NCBI GenBank assembly: GCA_049514555.1
Contig: JBEKUY010000004.1
Span: 62,001-126,000 of the forward strand
From: JBEKUY01 sp049514555
Lineage (GTDB): Bacteria > Acidobacteriota > Terriglobia > Acidiferrales > UBA7541
Direction: 5' to 3'
DNA: 64,000 bases
Shown: one piece after another, positions 36,651 to 45,978 of the stretch
How the letters are laid out: every line of letters begins with the position of its first letter
How positions within the stretch are numbered: the stretch's first letter is position 1
The notes under the pieces: model-generated
Databases searched by the model: none
Told to the model about the DNA's origin: nothing
Seen by the model: the letters and a program-made list of their open reading frames with translations, nothing else
Program-made: the position numbers and the translations under genes

Positions 36651-37352
36651 TCACCCCGGTTCCGGCTTCCTGCCATGCACGAGCAACGCGCCCTCCCGCT
36701 TGAACGCGCGCATTTGCGCTGCGTCCCGGAACCATTTGCCCCTGTACGTCTCCGGCGTCGGCGAATTGTCGAGTATCCGTTCGTGCTCGACATTCGCGAA
36801 CCCTGCCTCTCGAAAGAGCGCGGCCCAGTCTTCCGCTGCGAGCAGATGCGCGGGCACGCCCAGCAGTTCGCCCCACTGATGGCAGTGCGCGTTGTCGCGG
36901 TAATAGTTAATCGCCACCCACGCCGAGCCGCCCTCACGCAGCACCCGAAAGATCTCCCGCAGACCCGCTGCCGGGTCAGGCCAGTAGTATGCTGACTCCA
37001 CCGAAATCGCGCGGGTGAAGAAATTCGCCTCCCAGGGAATCTCTTCCACGCCACCAGCGATGAATAGCAGGTTCTCGAGGTCCGCTGCAGCGCCGCGCGC
37101 CCGGCGCACCATCTCGTCCGAAACGTCCATCCCCACCACTCGGCCTTCCGGCACCAGCGCTGCCAATCGCCTAGCCAACCATCCCGTACCGCAGCCCACG
37201 TCCAAGACGTTGTCGGTCGGCGCGAGATACATTTTCTCGATCACCGGCAGCACGATGGGCAGATGGTGGCTCTCCATCTCCTCGCCGCGGCCGACCTCCG
37301 CCCAGCGATTGAATTCCTCGCGCAGGTTGTCGTGGGGTTTCCGGTCTGGCAT
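36651..37352 (-). CDS. SAM-dependent methyltransferase (class I)
   Basis: A Rossmann-fold methyltransferase: SAM-binding NVLDVGCGTGWLARRLAAL, then GRVVGMDVSDEMVRRA and PDPAAGLREIFRVLREGG. The UbiE/type-11 group is the best fit; the substrate is not evident. It begins 5 bp after the thiC stop and is probably co-transcribed with it. The longer frame into thiC lacks family features. Confidence 0.87.
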   Translation of the reverse strand: MPDRKPHDNLREEFNRWAEVGRGEEMESHHLPIVLPVIEKMYLAPTDNVLDVGCGTGWLARRLAALVPEGRVVGMDVSDEMVRRARGAAADLENLLFIAGGVEEIPWEANFFTRAISVESAYYWPDPAAGLREIFRVLREGGSAWVAINYYRDNAHCHQWGELLGVPAHLLAAEDWAALFREAGFANVEHERILDNSPTPETYRGKWFRDAAQMRAFKREGALLVHGRKPEPG

Positions 37353-37357
37353 CCAGG

Positions 37358-38767
37358 TCAATGCTCGATCTTCGTCAGCAGCTCGACGAACTTCTGCTTG
37401 CGGTCTGCTTGATCGTGTCCGCCCTCGGACTCGGCCACTTGTGTCAGATTCATCGAGCAAAACTTCGGCCCGCACATCGAACAGAACTTCGCGTCCTTGT
37501 AAAAATCATCCGGCAGCGACTCATCGTGCATGGACCGCGCGCCCTCCGGATCGAGCGACAGGTCAAACTGTTTGTTCCAATCGAAGAGGAAACGCGCGTA
37601 GCTGAGCGCGTCGTCGCGATCGCGCGCGCCCGGACGGTGCCGCGCCACGTCGGCCGCATGCGCTGCGATCTTGTAGGCGATCACGCCCTGCTTCACGTCC
37701 TCGGGATTCGGCAGGCCGAGGTGCTCCTTGGGCGTGACGTAGCAGAGCATCGATGCCCCGTACCAGCCGATCATCGCCGCCCCGATCGCGCTGGTGATGT
37801 GGTCGTAGCCGGGCGCGATGTCGATCACCAGCGGCCCCAGCGTGTAGAACGGCGCCTCCGAGCACATCTCCATTTCTTTCTTCACCTGCAGTTCGATCTG
37901 GTCCATGGGGATGTGCCCCGGCCCCTCGATCATCACCTGCACGTCGTGCTCCCAGGCTTTCTTGGTCAGTTCGCCGAGCACTCTTAATTCCGCGAACTGC
38001 GCCTCGTCGCTCGCGTCCGCGATGCAGCCCGGACGCAGCCCGTCGCCGAGTGAAAAGCACACGTCGTGCTTCTTGAAAATCTTGCAGAGGTCCTCGAAAC
38101 GCTCGTAGAGGAAATTCTGCTTCTTGTGGTGCTCCATCCACTGCGCCATCAACGCGCCGCCGCGGCTGACGATCCCGGTGATGCGCGTGCGCGCCATGGG
38201 CACGAATTCCCGCAGCACCCCCGCGTGAATGGTCATGTAATCCACGCCCTGCTCGGCCTGCTCCTCGATCACCTCGAGCATCAATTCCGCCGTCAGGTCT
38301 TCGGTGCGCCGCACGCGCGAGATGGCCTCGTAGATCGGCACCGTCCCCACCGGCACCGGCGAAGCCGCAATGATCGCCTTGCGGATTTGCGGGATGTCGC
38401 CGCCGGTCGAAAGGTCCATGGCCGTGTCTGCGCCGTAATGCACCGCATGGTGCAGCTTCTTCAGTTCCTCATCAATGTTCGATGCGGTCGCGGAATTCCC
38501 GATGTTCGCGTTGATCTTGCACCGGAACGCGATCCCGATGCCCATCGGCTCGAGGTTGCGGTGATGGATATTCGCTGGAATGATGGCGCGGCCGCGCGCC
38601 ACTTCGCTGCGCACCAGCTCGGGCTCGAGCTTTTCGCGCCGCGCCACGTATTCCATCTCTTCGGTGACGGCGCCCTGCCGCGCGAGGTGCATCTGCGTGA
38701 CGTTGCGACTCCCATTTGTGTCAGCAATGGCTAGTCGCTTTTCAATCCATTGGTCGCGGATACTCAT
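37358..38767 (-). CDS. thiC: Phosphomethylpyrimidine synthase
   Basis: Radical-SAM enzyme that rearranges aminoimidazole ribotide into the HMP-P pyrimidine of thiamine. The C-terminal cluster motif CSMCGPKFCSM (CxxCx4C) is present, as are GNSATASNIDEELKKLHHAV and GPGHIPMDQIELQ. About 470 residues, consistent with the shorter ThiC form. The ATG before SIRDQWIEKR follows a G-rich ribosome site. No other thi gene is in the window and I found no TPP riboswitch in the 126 bp up to purE. Confidence 0.96.
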   Translation of the reverse strand: MSIRDQWIEKRLAIADTNGSRNVTQMHLARQGAVTEEMEYVARREKLEPELVRSEVARGRAIIPANIHHRNLEPMGIGIAFRCKINANIGNSATASNIDEELKKLHHAVHYGADTAMDLSTGGDIPQIRKAIIAASPVPVGTVPIYEAISRVRRTEDLTAELMLEVIEEQAEQGVDYMTIHAGVLREFVPMARTRITGIVSRGGALMAQWMEHHKKQNFLYERFEDLCKIFKKHDVCFSLGDGLRPGCIADASDEAQFAELRVLGELTKKAWEHDVQVMIEGPGHIPMDQIELQVKKEMEMCSEAPFYTLGPLVIDIAPGYDHITSAIGAAMIGWYGASMLCYVTPKEHLGLPNPEDVKQGVIAYKIAAHAADVARHRPGARDRDDALSYARFLFDWNKQFDLSLDPEGARSMHDESLPDDFYKDAKFCSMCGPKFCSMNLTQVAESEGGHDQADRKQKFVELLTKIEH

Positions 38768-38893
38768 GGAATCCCCCCGAGAACCTGCGCCGCGCAGCCG
38801 CTGGCTGGCGGCCGGCCTGCGCATTGCGAAGCGTGCGAAGTGGAATTATGGCACCGGTGGGAGGGTGCCGCAACCGCGCCCGAAAGATCGATC

Positions 38894-39397
38894 TCACTTT
38901 CGCGGGTCGGGATGGTCGAGCACGGCTTTCGTTTGCGCGGCACGGAATTTGCGCAGCGCCTCGCGGATATCGGCATGTTTCGCGCCGAGAATAGCTGCCG
39001 CAAGTAACGCCGCGTTCTTCGCGCCCGCCTTGCCGACCCCCAACGTTCCGACGGGAATTCCGCCGGGCATCTGCACGATTGAGAGCAGCGAATCGAGTCC
39101 CTTCAGGTTCGATTCCATCGGAACGCCGAGGACGGGAAGGATCGTCTTTGCGGCCGTCACACCGGGGAGATGAGCGGCGCCGCCCGCGCCGGCGATGAGC
39201 ACTTCGAGGCCGCGGCCCTCGGCGGCGGCGGCATACTCCGCGAGCGCGTCGGGCGCGCGATGCGCGGAGATGACGCGCACTTCGTGAGGGATTCCCAGCT
39301 CTTCGAGTGTCTTGGCGGCCTGCTCCATGCTTTCCCAGTCGGACTTTGAGCCTATGAGGATCCCGACGAGGGGCTTGGCCTTTGTGGAGGGAGCCAT
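38894..39397 (-). CDS. purE: N5-carboxyaminoimidazole ribonucleotide mutase
   Basis: Class I PurE, which moves the carboxyl group of N5-CAIR to CAIR in purine synthesis. Active-site blocks are GSKSDWESM, SAHRAPDAL, AGAGGAAHLPG and GGIPVGTLGVG. Length 167 is typical. purK is not adjacent; purB is 15 kb away. Lies between folC and thiC, all on the same strand. Confidence 0.96.
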   Translation of the reverse strand: MAPSTKAKPLVGILIGSKSDWESMEQAAKTLEELGIPHEVRVISAHRAPDALAEYAAAAEGRGLEVLIAGAGGAAHLPGVTAAKTILPVLGVPMESNLKGLDSLLSIVQMPGGIPVGTLGVGKAGAKNAALLAAAILGAKHADIREALRKFRAAQTKAVLDHPDPRK

Positions 39398-39447
39398 TTT
39401 GCGTTTTTTCCTTTCCTGCGCGGGCGCTGCACGCCGCGGCGGAACCG

Positions 39448-40791
39448 TCAGGCCGAAGGCACGCGCTCGCGGGACAATAGCACTCCCCGCAGCGCGCCGA
39501 CCAGATAGAGCGAACCGGTAATGAAAATCGCATCACCGGGAGCGGCTCGCTCAAAGGCGCACTCCAGGGCAGCCTCGGGGTCGCAAACAATCTCGTAGCA
39601 CTCGGCGTGATGCCCGGCGATCTGGCCGAGCCGTTCGGCGGAGATGGCGCGAGGCGAAGGCGGCTGCGTGAGAATCACGTTCGCGGCGCGCGGAAAAAGG
39701 AGGCCCGAAACCTCATCGACGGCCTTGTCGCGCAGCGAGCCGAAGACCAGGATGATGCGGCGCCCGGCGAAATGCTCCCCCCAGAACGCGGCGAGTTCGC
39801 GCGCTGCGGCGGGATTGTGCGCCCCGTCCAGATAGACGGCCGGGCGGTCGTGGACGCGCTCGAGGCGGCCAGGCCATTCGGCGGCGGCGAGGCCGCGGGC
39901 GATGGCGTCGTCGGAAACAGCGTAACCGCGGGCCGCAAGCACGCGCGCCGCGGCGATCACGTTGAGCGCATTGCGAAGCTGGAATCGCCCCGGAAGTCCA
40001 AGTTGCGCCTGCACGCTCCAGCCCGAATCGGCTTCGCGCACGCTCGCGCGGGCGCAGCCGTCTTCCCATGCCTCGCTCTCAACGCGGTAAGCGGTCTCGG
40101 CCTCGATGAAACAGCAGCCAAGTTCGGCGGCACGTCGCGAGAGCACGACATGCGCTTCCGGGCGCTGCGCGGCGGTGATGACCGGTACGCCGGGCTTGAT
40201 GATGCCGGCCTTTTCGTTGGAAATATTTTCGAGCGAGTGGCCGAGATAACTCTCGTGGTCGAAGCTGATCGGAGTGAAAACCGTCACGACCGGCTGGACG
40301 ATGTTGGTGGCATCCAGCCGGCCGCCGAGGCCGGTTTCGACAGCGGCGAATTCCACGCGCTCGCGGGCGAAATGCTCGAAGGCCAGCGCGGTCATGCACT
40401 CGAAGAAGGTCGGGTGACCGCGCAGGCGTCCGGAAGCCAGCAGCTCTTCGATGAGGTCGCTGAGGCGCGTGAAGCGCTCGGCGAAAGCGGCGTCGCCGAT
40501 CTCTTCGCCCGACACGCGAATGCGTTCATTGATGCGCTCAAGGTGCGGCGAGGTGCACAGGCCGGTGCGAAATCCCGCTTCGCGCAAGATGCGCTCGAGC
40601 ATGGCGGCCGTCGAGCCCTTTCCGTTCGTTCCGGCGACGTGCGCGATCGGATAGGCGCGCTCGGGGCGGCCGAGGCGCCCCGCAAGTGCGTGGATATTTT
40701 CCAGATCGAATTTGCCCGCGGAGGCCTGCGTGGGCGAGGCGAGTTCGCGGCCGAGAGAAAGAAGCTGGCGAACCGCAGCGGCGTAGTCCAT
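39448..40791 (-). CDS. folC: Folylpolyglutamate/dihydrofolate synthase
   Basis: Mur-ligase family enzyme that adds glutamate to folates. ATP-binding HVAGTNGKGSTAAMLE, FRTGLCTSPHLERINERI, ETGLGGRLDATN and the Mur-type SFDHESYLGHSLENI are intact. The start ATG lies 1 bp after the accD stop (TGA-G-ATG), so it is translationally coupled to accD; this decides against the in-frame ATG upstream inside accD. The accD-folC arrangement is widespread in bacteria. Confidence 0.95.
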   Translation of the reverse strand: MDYAAAVRQLLSLGRELASPTQASAGKFDLENIHALAGRLGRPERAYPIAHVAGTNGKGSTAAMLERILREAGFRTGLCTSPHLERINERIRVSGEEIGDAAFAERFTRLSDLIEELLASGRLRGHPTFFECMTALAFEHFARERVEFAAVETGLGGRLDATNIVQPVVTVFTPISFDHESYLGHSLENISNEKAGIIKPGVPVITAAQRPEAHVVLSRRAAELGCCFIEAETAYRVESEAWEDGCARASVREADSGWSVQAQLGLPGRFQLRNALNVIAAARVLAARGYAVSDDAIARGLAAAEWPGRLERVHDRPAVYLDGAHNPAAARELAAFWGEHFAGRRIILVFGSLRDKAVDEVSGLLFPRAANVILTQPPSPRAISAERLGQIAGHHAECYEIVCDPEAALECAFERAAPGDAIFITGSLYLVGALRGVLLSRERVPSA

Positions 40792-40792
40792 C

Positions 40793-41641
40793 TCAACCGA
40801 CCATGAATTCAAGCGCGTTGGCGATGAAATTCTTCAGGTCTTTGCGATGGACGATGGCGTCGAGGAAGCCGTGTTCGAGGAGGAATTCGGCGCGCTGGAA
40901 GCCGGGGGGCAGCTTCTGCCGGATGGTCTGCTCGATCACGCGCTGGCCGGCGAAGCCGATGAGTGCGCCGGGTTCGGCGATATTGAGGTCGCCGAGCATG
41001 GCGTAGCTGGCGGTGACGCCGCCCGTCGTCGGATCGGTCAGCACGGAAATATAGGGGATGCGGGCATCGTCGAGCCGCGCCAGCGCCGCGGAAACCTTGG
41101 CGAGCTGCATCAGGCTGACGGCGCCTTCCATCATGCGCGCCCCGCCCGAACACGACACGATGATGAGCGGCTGGTGAGTTTCGATGCAAAGTTCGATGGC
41201 GCGCGTGATTTTCTCGCCCACGACGGCGCCCATCGAACCGCCGATGAAGCCGAACTCCATCGAGCAGCAAACCACCGGGCGGCCGTTCAGGCTGCCCTCG
41301 GCGGTGATGATGGCGTCGTTCATGCCGAGCTTCTTGCGGGCTTCCTTGATGCGGGCCTTGTAGGGCTTGGTGTCCACGAAATCCAGCGGGTCGGTGGAGA
41401 CCAGGCCGGCATCGCGCTCGGTCCAGCGGCCGTCCAGAAGCATCTCCAGCCGGCGGACCGACCCGACTTTGTAATGGTGCTGGCACTTGGGGCAGACGTG
41501 GAGACTGGCCTCGAAATCCCTGCGCCAGATCGTGGCGCGGCACGCCTCACACTTGAGCCAGAGGCCTTCCGTGCGCACGCGGCGCTCTTCGGGCGGCGTC
41601 GCTTGATCGATGGACTTTCTCTCGCGTTTGAACCAGGCCAT
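40793..41641 (-). CDS. accD: Acetyl-CoA carboxylase carboxyltransferase beta subunit
   Basis: Transfers carboxyl from biotin to acetyl-CoA in fatty acid synthesis. N-terminal zinc finger CEAC...CPKC and the carboxyltransferase core (VVCCSMEFGFIGGSMGAVVG, IIVSCSGGARMMEGA, LTDPTTGGVTASYAM) are intact. Length 282. accA is not in the window. Coupled to folC. Confidence 0.97.
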   Translation of the reverse strand: MAWFKRERKSIDQATPPEERRVRTEGLWLKCEACRATIWRRDFEASLHVCPKCQHHYKVGSVRRLEMLLDGRWTERDAGLVSTDPLDFVDTKPYKARIKEARKKLGMNDAIITAEGSLNGRPVVCCSMEFGFIGGSMGAVVGEKITRAIELCIETHQPLIIVSCSGGARMMEGAVSLMQLAKVSAALARLDDARIPYISVLTDPTTGGVTASYAMLGDLNIAEPGALIGFAGQRVIEQTIRQKLPPGFQRAEFLLEHGFLDAIVHRKDLKNFIANALEFMVG

Positions 41642-41726
41642 AAGTATTAGTATCAGTCGACAGCTAACCGTTCACAGTTGACCGTCGGAAATCGCCCCCT
41701 CGGGCGGCGTTGCCGCCGGGGGACCG

Positions 41727-42263
41727 CTAATAGTCGATTCCCCGTTGAGCCAGTATACCTTTGGCGTAGGGATGTTTCACCTCGCGCATTTCGGTGACCA
41801 GGTCGGCGAGCTCGACGAGCCTGGCATGGGCGTTGCGCCCCGTGCAGATGACGTGGACGCGCTCGGGGCGGGCGCGCAGCGCCGCAACAACCTTTTCCAC
41901 ATCGAGCATGCCGTAGTGGATGACGTAGTTGATCTCGTCGAGAATGACGAGATCGTAGCGGCTGGCCGCGATAGCCTGCCTGCCGGCCTCCCAGCATTCT
42001 TCGCAGAGGCGGATGTCTTCGGGATCGGTCTCCGCTCCGCCGACTTTGACGAAGCCGCGGCCCATGGGGCGAATCTCGAACTTGTCGTCGCCGAGCATCT
42101 TGGCGGCGTCGAGCTCGCCATAGTGCCAGGAACCCTTGATGAATTGGACCATGAGGACGCACAGTCCCTGCCCCACGGCGCGAAAGGCGGCGCCCAGGGC
42201 GCAGGTGGTCTTGCCCTTGCCGGGGCCGGTGTAGACGATGAGCAGTCCCTTTCCCTCGGGCAT
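41727..42263 (-). CDS. cobO: Cob(I)yrinic acid a,c-diamide adenosyltransferase
   Basis: CobA/BtuR-type enzyme that adds the adenosyl group to cobalamin precursors. P-loop VYTGPGKGKTTCALGAAFRA and VQFIKGSWHYGELDAA are diagnostic; DLVILDEINYVIHYGM gives Walker B. It may act in salvage, since no other cobalamin-synthesis gene is nearby. Length 178 is typical. Confidence 0.94.
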   Translation of the reverse strand: MPEGKGLLIVYTGPGKGKTTCALGAAFRAVGQGLCVLMVQFIKGSWHYGELDAAKMLGDDKFEIRPMGRGFVKVGGAETDPEDIRLCEECWEAGRQAIAASRYDLVILDEINYVIHYGMLDVEKVVAALRARPERVHVICTGRNAHARLVELADLVTEMREVKHPYAKGILAQRGIDY

Positions 42264-42324
42264 GGCGGAAAAGAAGTTTGAGGGGAGCGGGGGGAAACGT
42301 CAAGTTTCACGAGCGCGCCGGCCG

Positions 42325-43722
42325 CTAATCGTTCCCGCCGCGCTTTTGGGCCGCTTCCGCCATGACCTTTTCGATCTCCTCCACGGTGCGCGGCAGCCGG
42401 GCCGAGAGCAGCTTGCAGCCGGTGTCGGTGACGAGCACGTCGTCCTCGATGCGCACTCCCAGGTTTTCTTCCGGGAGGTAAACGCCCGGCTCGAGGGTCA
42501 CTACCATGCCGGCAGCGAGCGGGCGTGACGACGCGCCCGCGTCGTGCACGTCGAGCCCGATATGGTGGCCGAGCCCGTGGATGAAGTATGGCCCCAGCCG
42601 CTCGCCGTGGCTGTCTTTGCCGTGGGAATTGATGTAGTTATACGCGATGTCAAACAGCGTCCCGTGTTTTCGGCCCGTAAGTACCATGCCGGGCTTGCAA
42701 GCCGCGAGTGCGGCGTTCTGCGCGCCCAACACGACCTCGTAGATTTCGCGCTGGCGCGGCGTGAACTTGCCGTCGGCGGGAAGCGTGCGCGTAATGTCGG
42801 CGGAATAGCCGGCGTATTGCGCGGCCACGTCCATCAAAACGATGTCGCCGGGCTCGATGCGCTTCGCCAGCTTGTCGTAATGCAGGACCGTGGAATTGAG
42901 CCCTGCGCCCACGATCGGCGCGTAGCCTTCGCCTTCCGATCCTCCCATGGCGTGCACTTCCACCATCCGCGCCGCCACCTGATACTCGTACAATCCCGGC
43001 CGCATCATGCGCATGGCTTCGAAGTGGGCGTCGAGCGATAGCTCGATGGCCTTGGTCAGAAACGCCAGCTCGCCCGGCGACTTGACCTGGCGCATCTCGC
43101 CGATCTTCTCGCGCGCGTCGCCGATCTTCGCTTTCGGAGCGGCTGCCTCGAGCCAGCTCGTCCATTCCTCCTCGTGCGGGTAGCCGCCGTTTTCCTTTTC
43201 TTTTTCGTAAGGCAGGATGGTGTAGAAGCGGGAGAAACTCTTCGCCAGCTCCTCGATATCGCCGCGCAATTCCTGGAAAAGTTTCACGGTCGCGAAGCCG
43301 GTTTTCTCGGCGATGCCGGGGTCGCTCGGTGATAGCCGCGGGCCGTTCCAGCGCTCCTTTTGGGAGTCGTGCGCGGGGAGGTAAAGGATTTCGCGCGGGC
43401 CGTTCCATCCGCCGGTGGCTTTGTCCTTCGTTCCCGGAACGATCACCAGCGCCGCGCCTTCTTCGTTGTGCCCGGTCAGGTAGTAGAAGTTATCTTCCTG
43501 CGCGAAAACATACGTCTGCGCGTATTCCTCGCGCCCGGTGAAGCCGAAGAGCACCACCGGGCCGTCAACTTCTGCCGCGAGCTTGGCGCGCCGCTCGGCA
43601 TAGACGCTGTCCGGCTCGCGCTCCCGCCGCTGCTGCGCTTTTGCCTCTCGCCCCGCGCCCGCCGCGATGCACAGCATCGCCAGCGCCCAGCACAATTGCC
43701 TCGCCATCCCCGTGTGACTCAT
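42325..43722 (-). CDS. Exported Xaa-Pro aminopeptidase (M24B)
   Basis: Releases N-terminal residues before proline. A signal peptide follows the ATG (MARQLCWALAMLCIAAGAG, then AKAQ), placing it in the periplasm, unusual for PepP but common in this lineage (family knowledge). Metal ligands: VLMDVAAQYAGYSADITRT, GLGHHIGLDVHD, VTLEPGVYLP, GVRIEDDVLVT. The N-terminal AMP_N domain covers residues ~40-180. CGAGGT before this ATG supports the start over the longer in-frame one. Confidence 0.93.
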   Translation of the reverse strand: MSHTGMARQLCWALAMLCIAAGAGREAKAQQRREREPDSVYAERRAKLAAEVDGPVVLFGFTGREEYAQTYVFAQEDNFYYLTGHNEEGAALVIVPGTKDKATGGWNGPREILYLPAHDSQKERWNGPRLSPSDPGIAEKTGFATVKLFQELRGDIEELAKSFSRFYTILPYEKEKENGGYPHEEEWTSWLEAAAPKAKIGDAREKIGEMRQVKSPGELAFLTKAIELSLDAHFEAMRMMRPGLYEYQVAARMVEVHAMGGSEGEGYAPIVGAGLNSTVLHYDKLAKRIEPGDIVLMDVAAQYAGYSADITRTLPADGKFTPRQREIYEVVLGAQNAALAACKPGMVLTGRKHGTLFDIAYNYINSHGKDSHGERLGPYFIHGLGHHIGLDVHDAGASSRPLAAGMVVTLEPGVYLPEENLGVRIEDDVLVTDTGCKLLSARLPRTVEEIEKVMAEAAQKRGGND

Positions 43723-43891
43723 CTGTGACCTCGGAAAAACTCGTCTCGCATCCCGCAATCAATACTACAGCTTTCTCCGCCCCGCTTCGCCTTTCTCTAT
43801 CATTCCGGGCGCAGCGAGGACCGCCGCCCCATCGCTCGCGGTCTGCCCTAGAACCCAGCACAGCGAGATTCGCTGCCTCTCGCGGGAGTTT

Positions 43892-44557
43892 TTACCAGAC
43901 GAAGGGGACGAGCCGGAAGCGGGTGCGGAGGCAGTATTCGCCGTAGCCGGGCAGTTCCTGGCGGAGGACTTTTTCCTCGTTGAGGAGGCGAAGAACGATG
44001 AACGGGATAACGAGGATAAACGCAGGCAAGGCGAAGTACGAACCGAGCGCAAAGGGTGTGAACGCCACCATCACACTGATACCCAAATACATGGGATGGC
44101 GAAGGATGCGGTACGGCCCGGTGGAAATCACCGTCTGGCCGGGCTCGACCTGAATGGTGCGCGAAGCAAAGCGGTTCGCCTTCATGACCAAGATTACCAG
44201 CATATAGCTGCCGAAAACGACGACCTGCGAAAGGACCGTCAACCACAAGGCCGGGTGAGACCAGCCAAAGCGGTGATCGAGTCCGGGGAGCAGAAAGGCG
44301 ATCAAGTAAATTACGTAGAGGAACCTCATGATGAGCTTCTGTTCCCGCACCGTTTCCTTCAACTCAGATCTTCGCTCAACAAATTGTCGATCGTGTTTAT
44401 AGAAATAGGCCATTACAGCGAGCCCGGGAACAAACCAAATCATGAGAAAGATCCAGCCCTGCCAAAACCTCAATGATCCTGCGGGAATGAACAGGAGGGC
44501 CCCGAACACAGCTAGCGCAAGCGAGACACGAATGGCCAATTTCGATCCGACACTCAT
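43892..44557 (-). CDS. Isoprenylcysteine methyltransferase family membrane protein
   Basis: A 221-residue protein with about five membrane segments and the methyltransferase block STGPYRILRHPMYLGISVMV followed by LLNEEKVLRQELPGYGEYC. Related in family to the product at 26616 but distinct in length and N-terminus. Substrate unknown; phospholipid or isoprenylated-protein methylation are the family options. It stands alone. Confidence 0.88.
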   Translation of the reverse strand: MSVGSKLAIRVSLALAVFGALLFIPAGSLRFWQGWIFLMIWFVPGLAVMAYFYKHDRQFVERRSELKETVREQKLIMRFLYVIYLIAFLLPGLDHRFGWSHPALWLTVLSQVVVFGSYMLVILVMKANRFASRTIQVEPGQTVISTGPYRILRHPMYLGISVMVAFTPFALGSYFALPAFILVIPFIVLRLLNEEKVLRQELPGYGEYCLRTRFRLVPFVW

Positions 44558-44680
44558 TTCAATTTGCCCTAGTCATGTTATGTGCGCCCCACCCTGAATT
44601 TCCCACCAGGTTTGCTCCGGACACGGTATCTCAACAAAGCCCCACCGCACAATGAGTCTCACTGGACAATAAGCGTCGGC

Positions 44681-44712
44681 TGCCCCATCTTTCGCGCCGC
44701 GCGCTTTGCGTC
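44681..44712. repeat. 32-bp direct repeat, copy 1
   Basis: Starts TGCCCCATCTTTCGCGCCGC and continues GCGCTTTGCGTC. Identical in 31 of 32 positions to 45731-45762, exactly 1,050 bp away, in the same orientation. It lies in the gap downstream of the SDR gene. Confidence 0.85.
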
Positions 44713-44789
44713 TACCCCGATTGCATTCGTCAGAGGCGGGGCCCGGCCGCTCCTCGCCCGCGACGCGCGACGAATCGACACTCACCGCA

Positions 44790-45659
44790 CTACTGGTGCA
44801 TCCTCCAGCCTCCGCCTACATAGAGGAGTTGTCCCGTAAGCCAGTGGGCTTGATCGGAGGCCAGGAAGACCATGACATCGGCTACGTCCTGGGGCGTGCC
44901 ACATCGGCGAAGCGGAGTGCCGGCGGAAACGGCCGTCTCCTGCTCCGGCGTCATCCAACCGCTCTGGATCGGACCCGGCGCCACAATGTTGACGGTGATG
45001 CCGTACTTGCCGACTTCGACCGCTGCGGAGCGGCTGTAGGACTCAATCGCATGCTTGCTCGCGGCGTAGCTTACCGAGCTTGGATGAGCGTGCGCCGCGT
45101 CGGTGCTGACGTTGATGATCCTCCCCCATCGTCCCTGGCGGTTCAGGTAGCGCTGGATATACTCGGACATCATGAGGGCGTAGGCGCGCGCGTTCACGGC
45201 GAAGTGGCCATCAATGCTTGCGCCCGAGATCAGGCCGACGCCGTAGCCTTCGGCCGTGACTGCGGCCGGGTCGAAGGTATCCTTCACGGAGTGCGTGTGG
45301 TTGTTGATAAGAACATCGACGGGACCGAGCGCCGCCTCGCACTCGTCAAACACCAGGCGAATATTCGCCGGATCGCCGAGATCCGCTTCACGTCCTGCGG
45401 CCACGCCGCCCTGGGCAACGATGTCACGGATAACCTGATCCGCCGGTTGGCGATGCATCGCCCAGTAGAACAAAACGCCCCCAACACCGGCCTCCCGCGC
45501 TTTGTCCAGGGCCTCCTCGTCATACCGGGACGGTTCGCGGAAGTAGGTGACGAACACCCGGGCCCCCTGGATCGCAAAAGCCCGCGCTGCAGCCGCACCG
45601 ATGCCATGGTTTGCGCCGGTAATCAGAACAACTTTCCCTTCGAGTCCCGGATCGATCAT
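44790..45659 (-). CDS. Short-chain dehydrogenase/reductase
   Basis: Classical SDR: cofactor loop VVLITGANHGIGAAAARAFA, NNHTHS (NNAG-like), catalytic Ser in INVSTDAAHAHPSS, and YAASKHAIE (YxxxK), then VNIVAPGPIQSGW. About 290 residues from the ATG before IDPGLEGKV. The longer open frame upstream runs through the second copy of the 32-bp repeat and has no family features, so I reject it. Substrate unknown. The gene is bracketed by the two repeat copies. Confidence 0.92.
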   Translation of the reverse strand: MIDPGLEGKVVLITGANHGIGAAAARAFAIQGARVFVTYFREPSRYDEEALDKAREAGVGGVLFYWAMHRQPADQVIRDIVAQGGVAAGREADLGDPANIRLVFDECEAALGPVDVLINNHTHSVKDTFDPAAVTAEGYGVGLISGASIDGHFAVNARAYALMMSEYIQRYLNRQGRWGRIINVSTDAAHAHPSSVSYAASKHAIESYSRSAAVEVGKYGITVNIVAPGPIQSGWMTPEQETAVSAGTPLRRCGTPQDVADVMVFLASDQAHWLTGQLLYVGGGWRMHQ

Positions 45660-45730
45660 ATGCTGCAACCGTGTCCACAAGGATTTCCAGTCTAGCGTCC
45701 TGGATGAGGGCAGTGTACACCCATGCCGGA

Positions 45731-45762
45731 TGCCCCATCTTTCGCGCCGCGCGGTTTGCGTC
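45731..45762. repeat. 32-bp direct repeat, copy 2
   Basis: Same 32 bases as 44681-44712 with one C/G difference at position 24 of the repeat. Located just upstream of the SDR gene (in its 5' region). Confidence 0.85.
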
Positions 45763-45868
45763 CCGGTCGCTTCTGCGGGGCGGAGTGAGTCGAGGCGTCC
45801 CCCTTCCTTTCCACAAGCCACTAGTGTCCCCTACTGCCCCGCGCCCGGGGGTACGAATGACGGGCATG

Positions 45869-45894
45869 CCCGCCGTAGCCTCCGCGAAGGCGGG
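45869..45894. repeat. Small palindromic element (REP-like)
   Basis: CCCGCC at 45869 and GGCGGG at 45889 flank a GC-rich 14-base middle (GTAGCCTCCGCGAA), and an inner GCC...GGC can also pair. It lies between SDR and mtaB, near the 32-bp repeat. Whether it recurs in the genome cannot be seen here. Confidence 0.4.
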
Positions 45895-45978
45895 TCACCG
45901 ACTCCTGCTCTGCCGCTTTGCCCCTCCTCCCTCTCCAGGTATCCTAGCTTGAGAGAACGCAGAGCCCTCTCGCGACCC

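Noticed and set aside
38768..38893. TPP riboswitch before thiC
   Set aside because: Looked for the CTGAGA and ACCTGATCTGG-type elements on the minus strand and found none.
39607..40806. 399-codon plus-strand frame opposite folC
   Set aside because: Antisense to folC with all its motifs intact; no features of its own.
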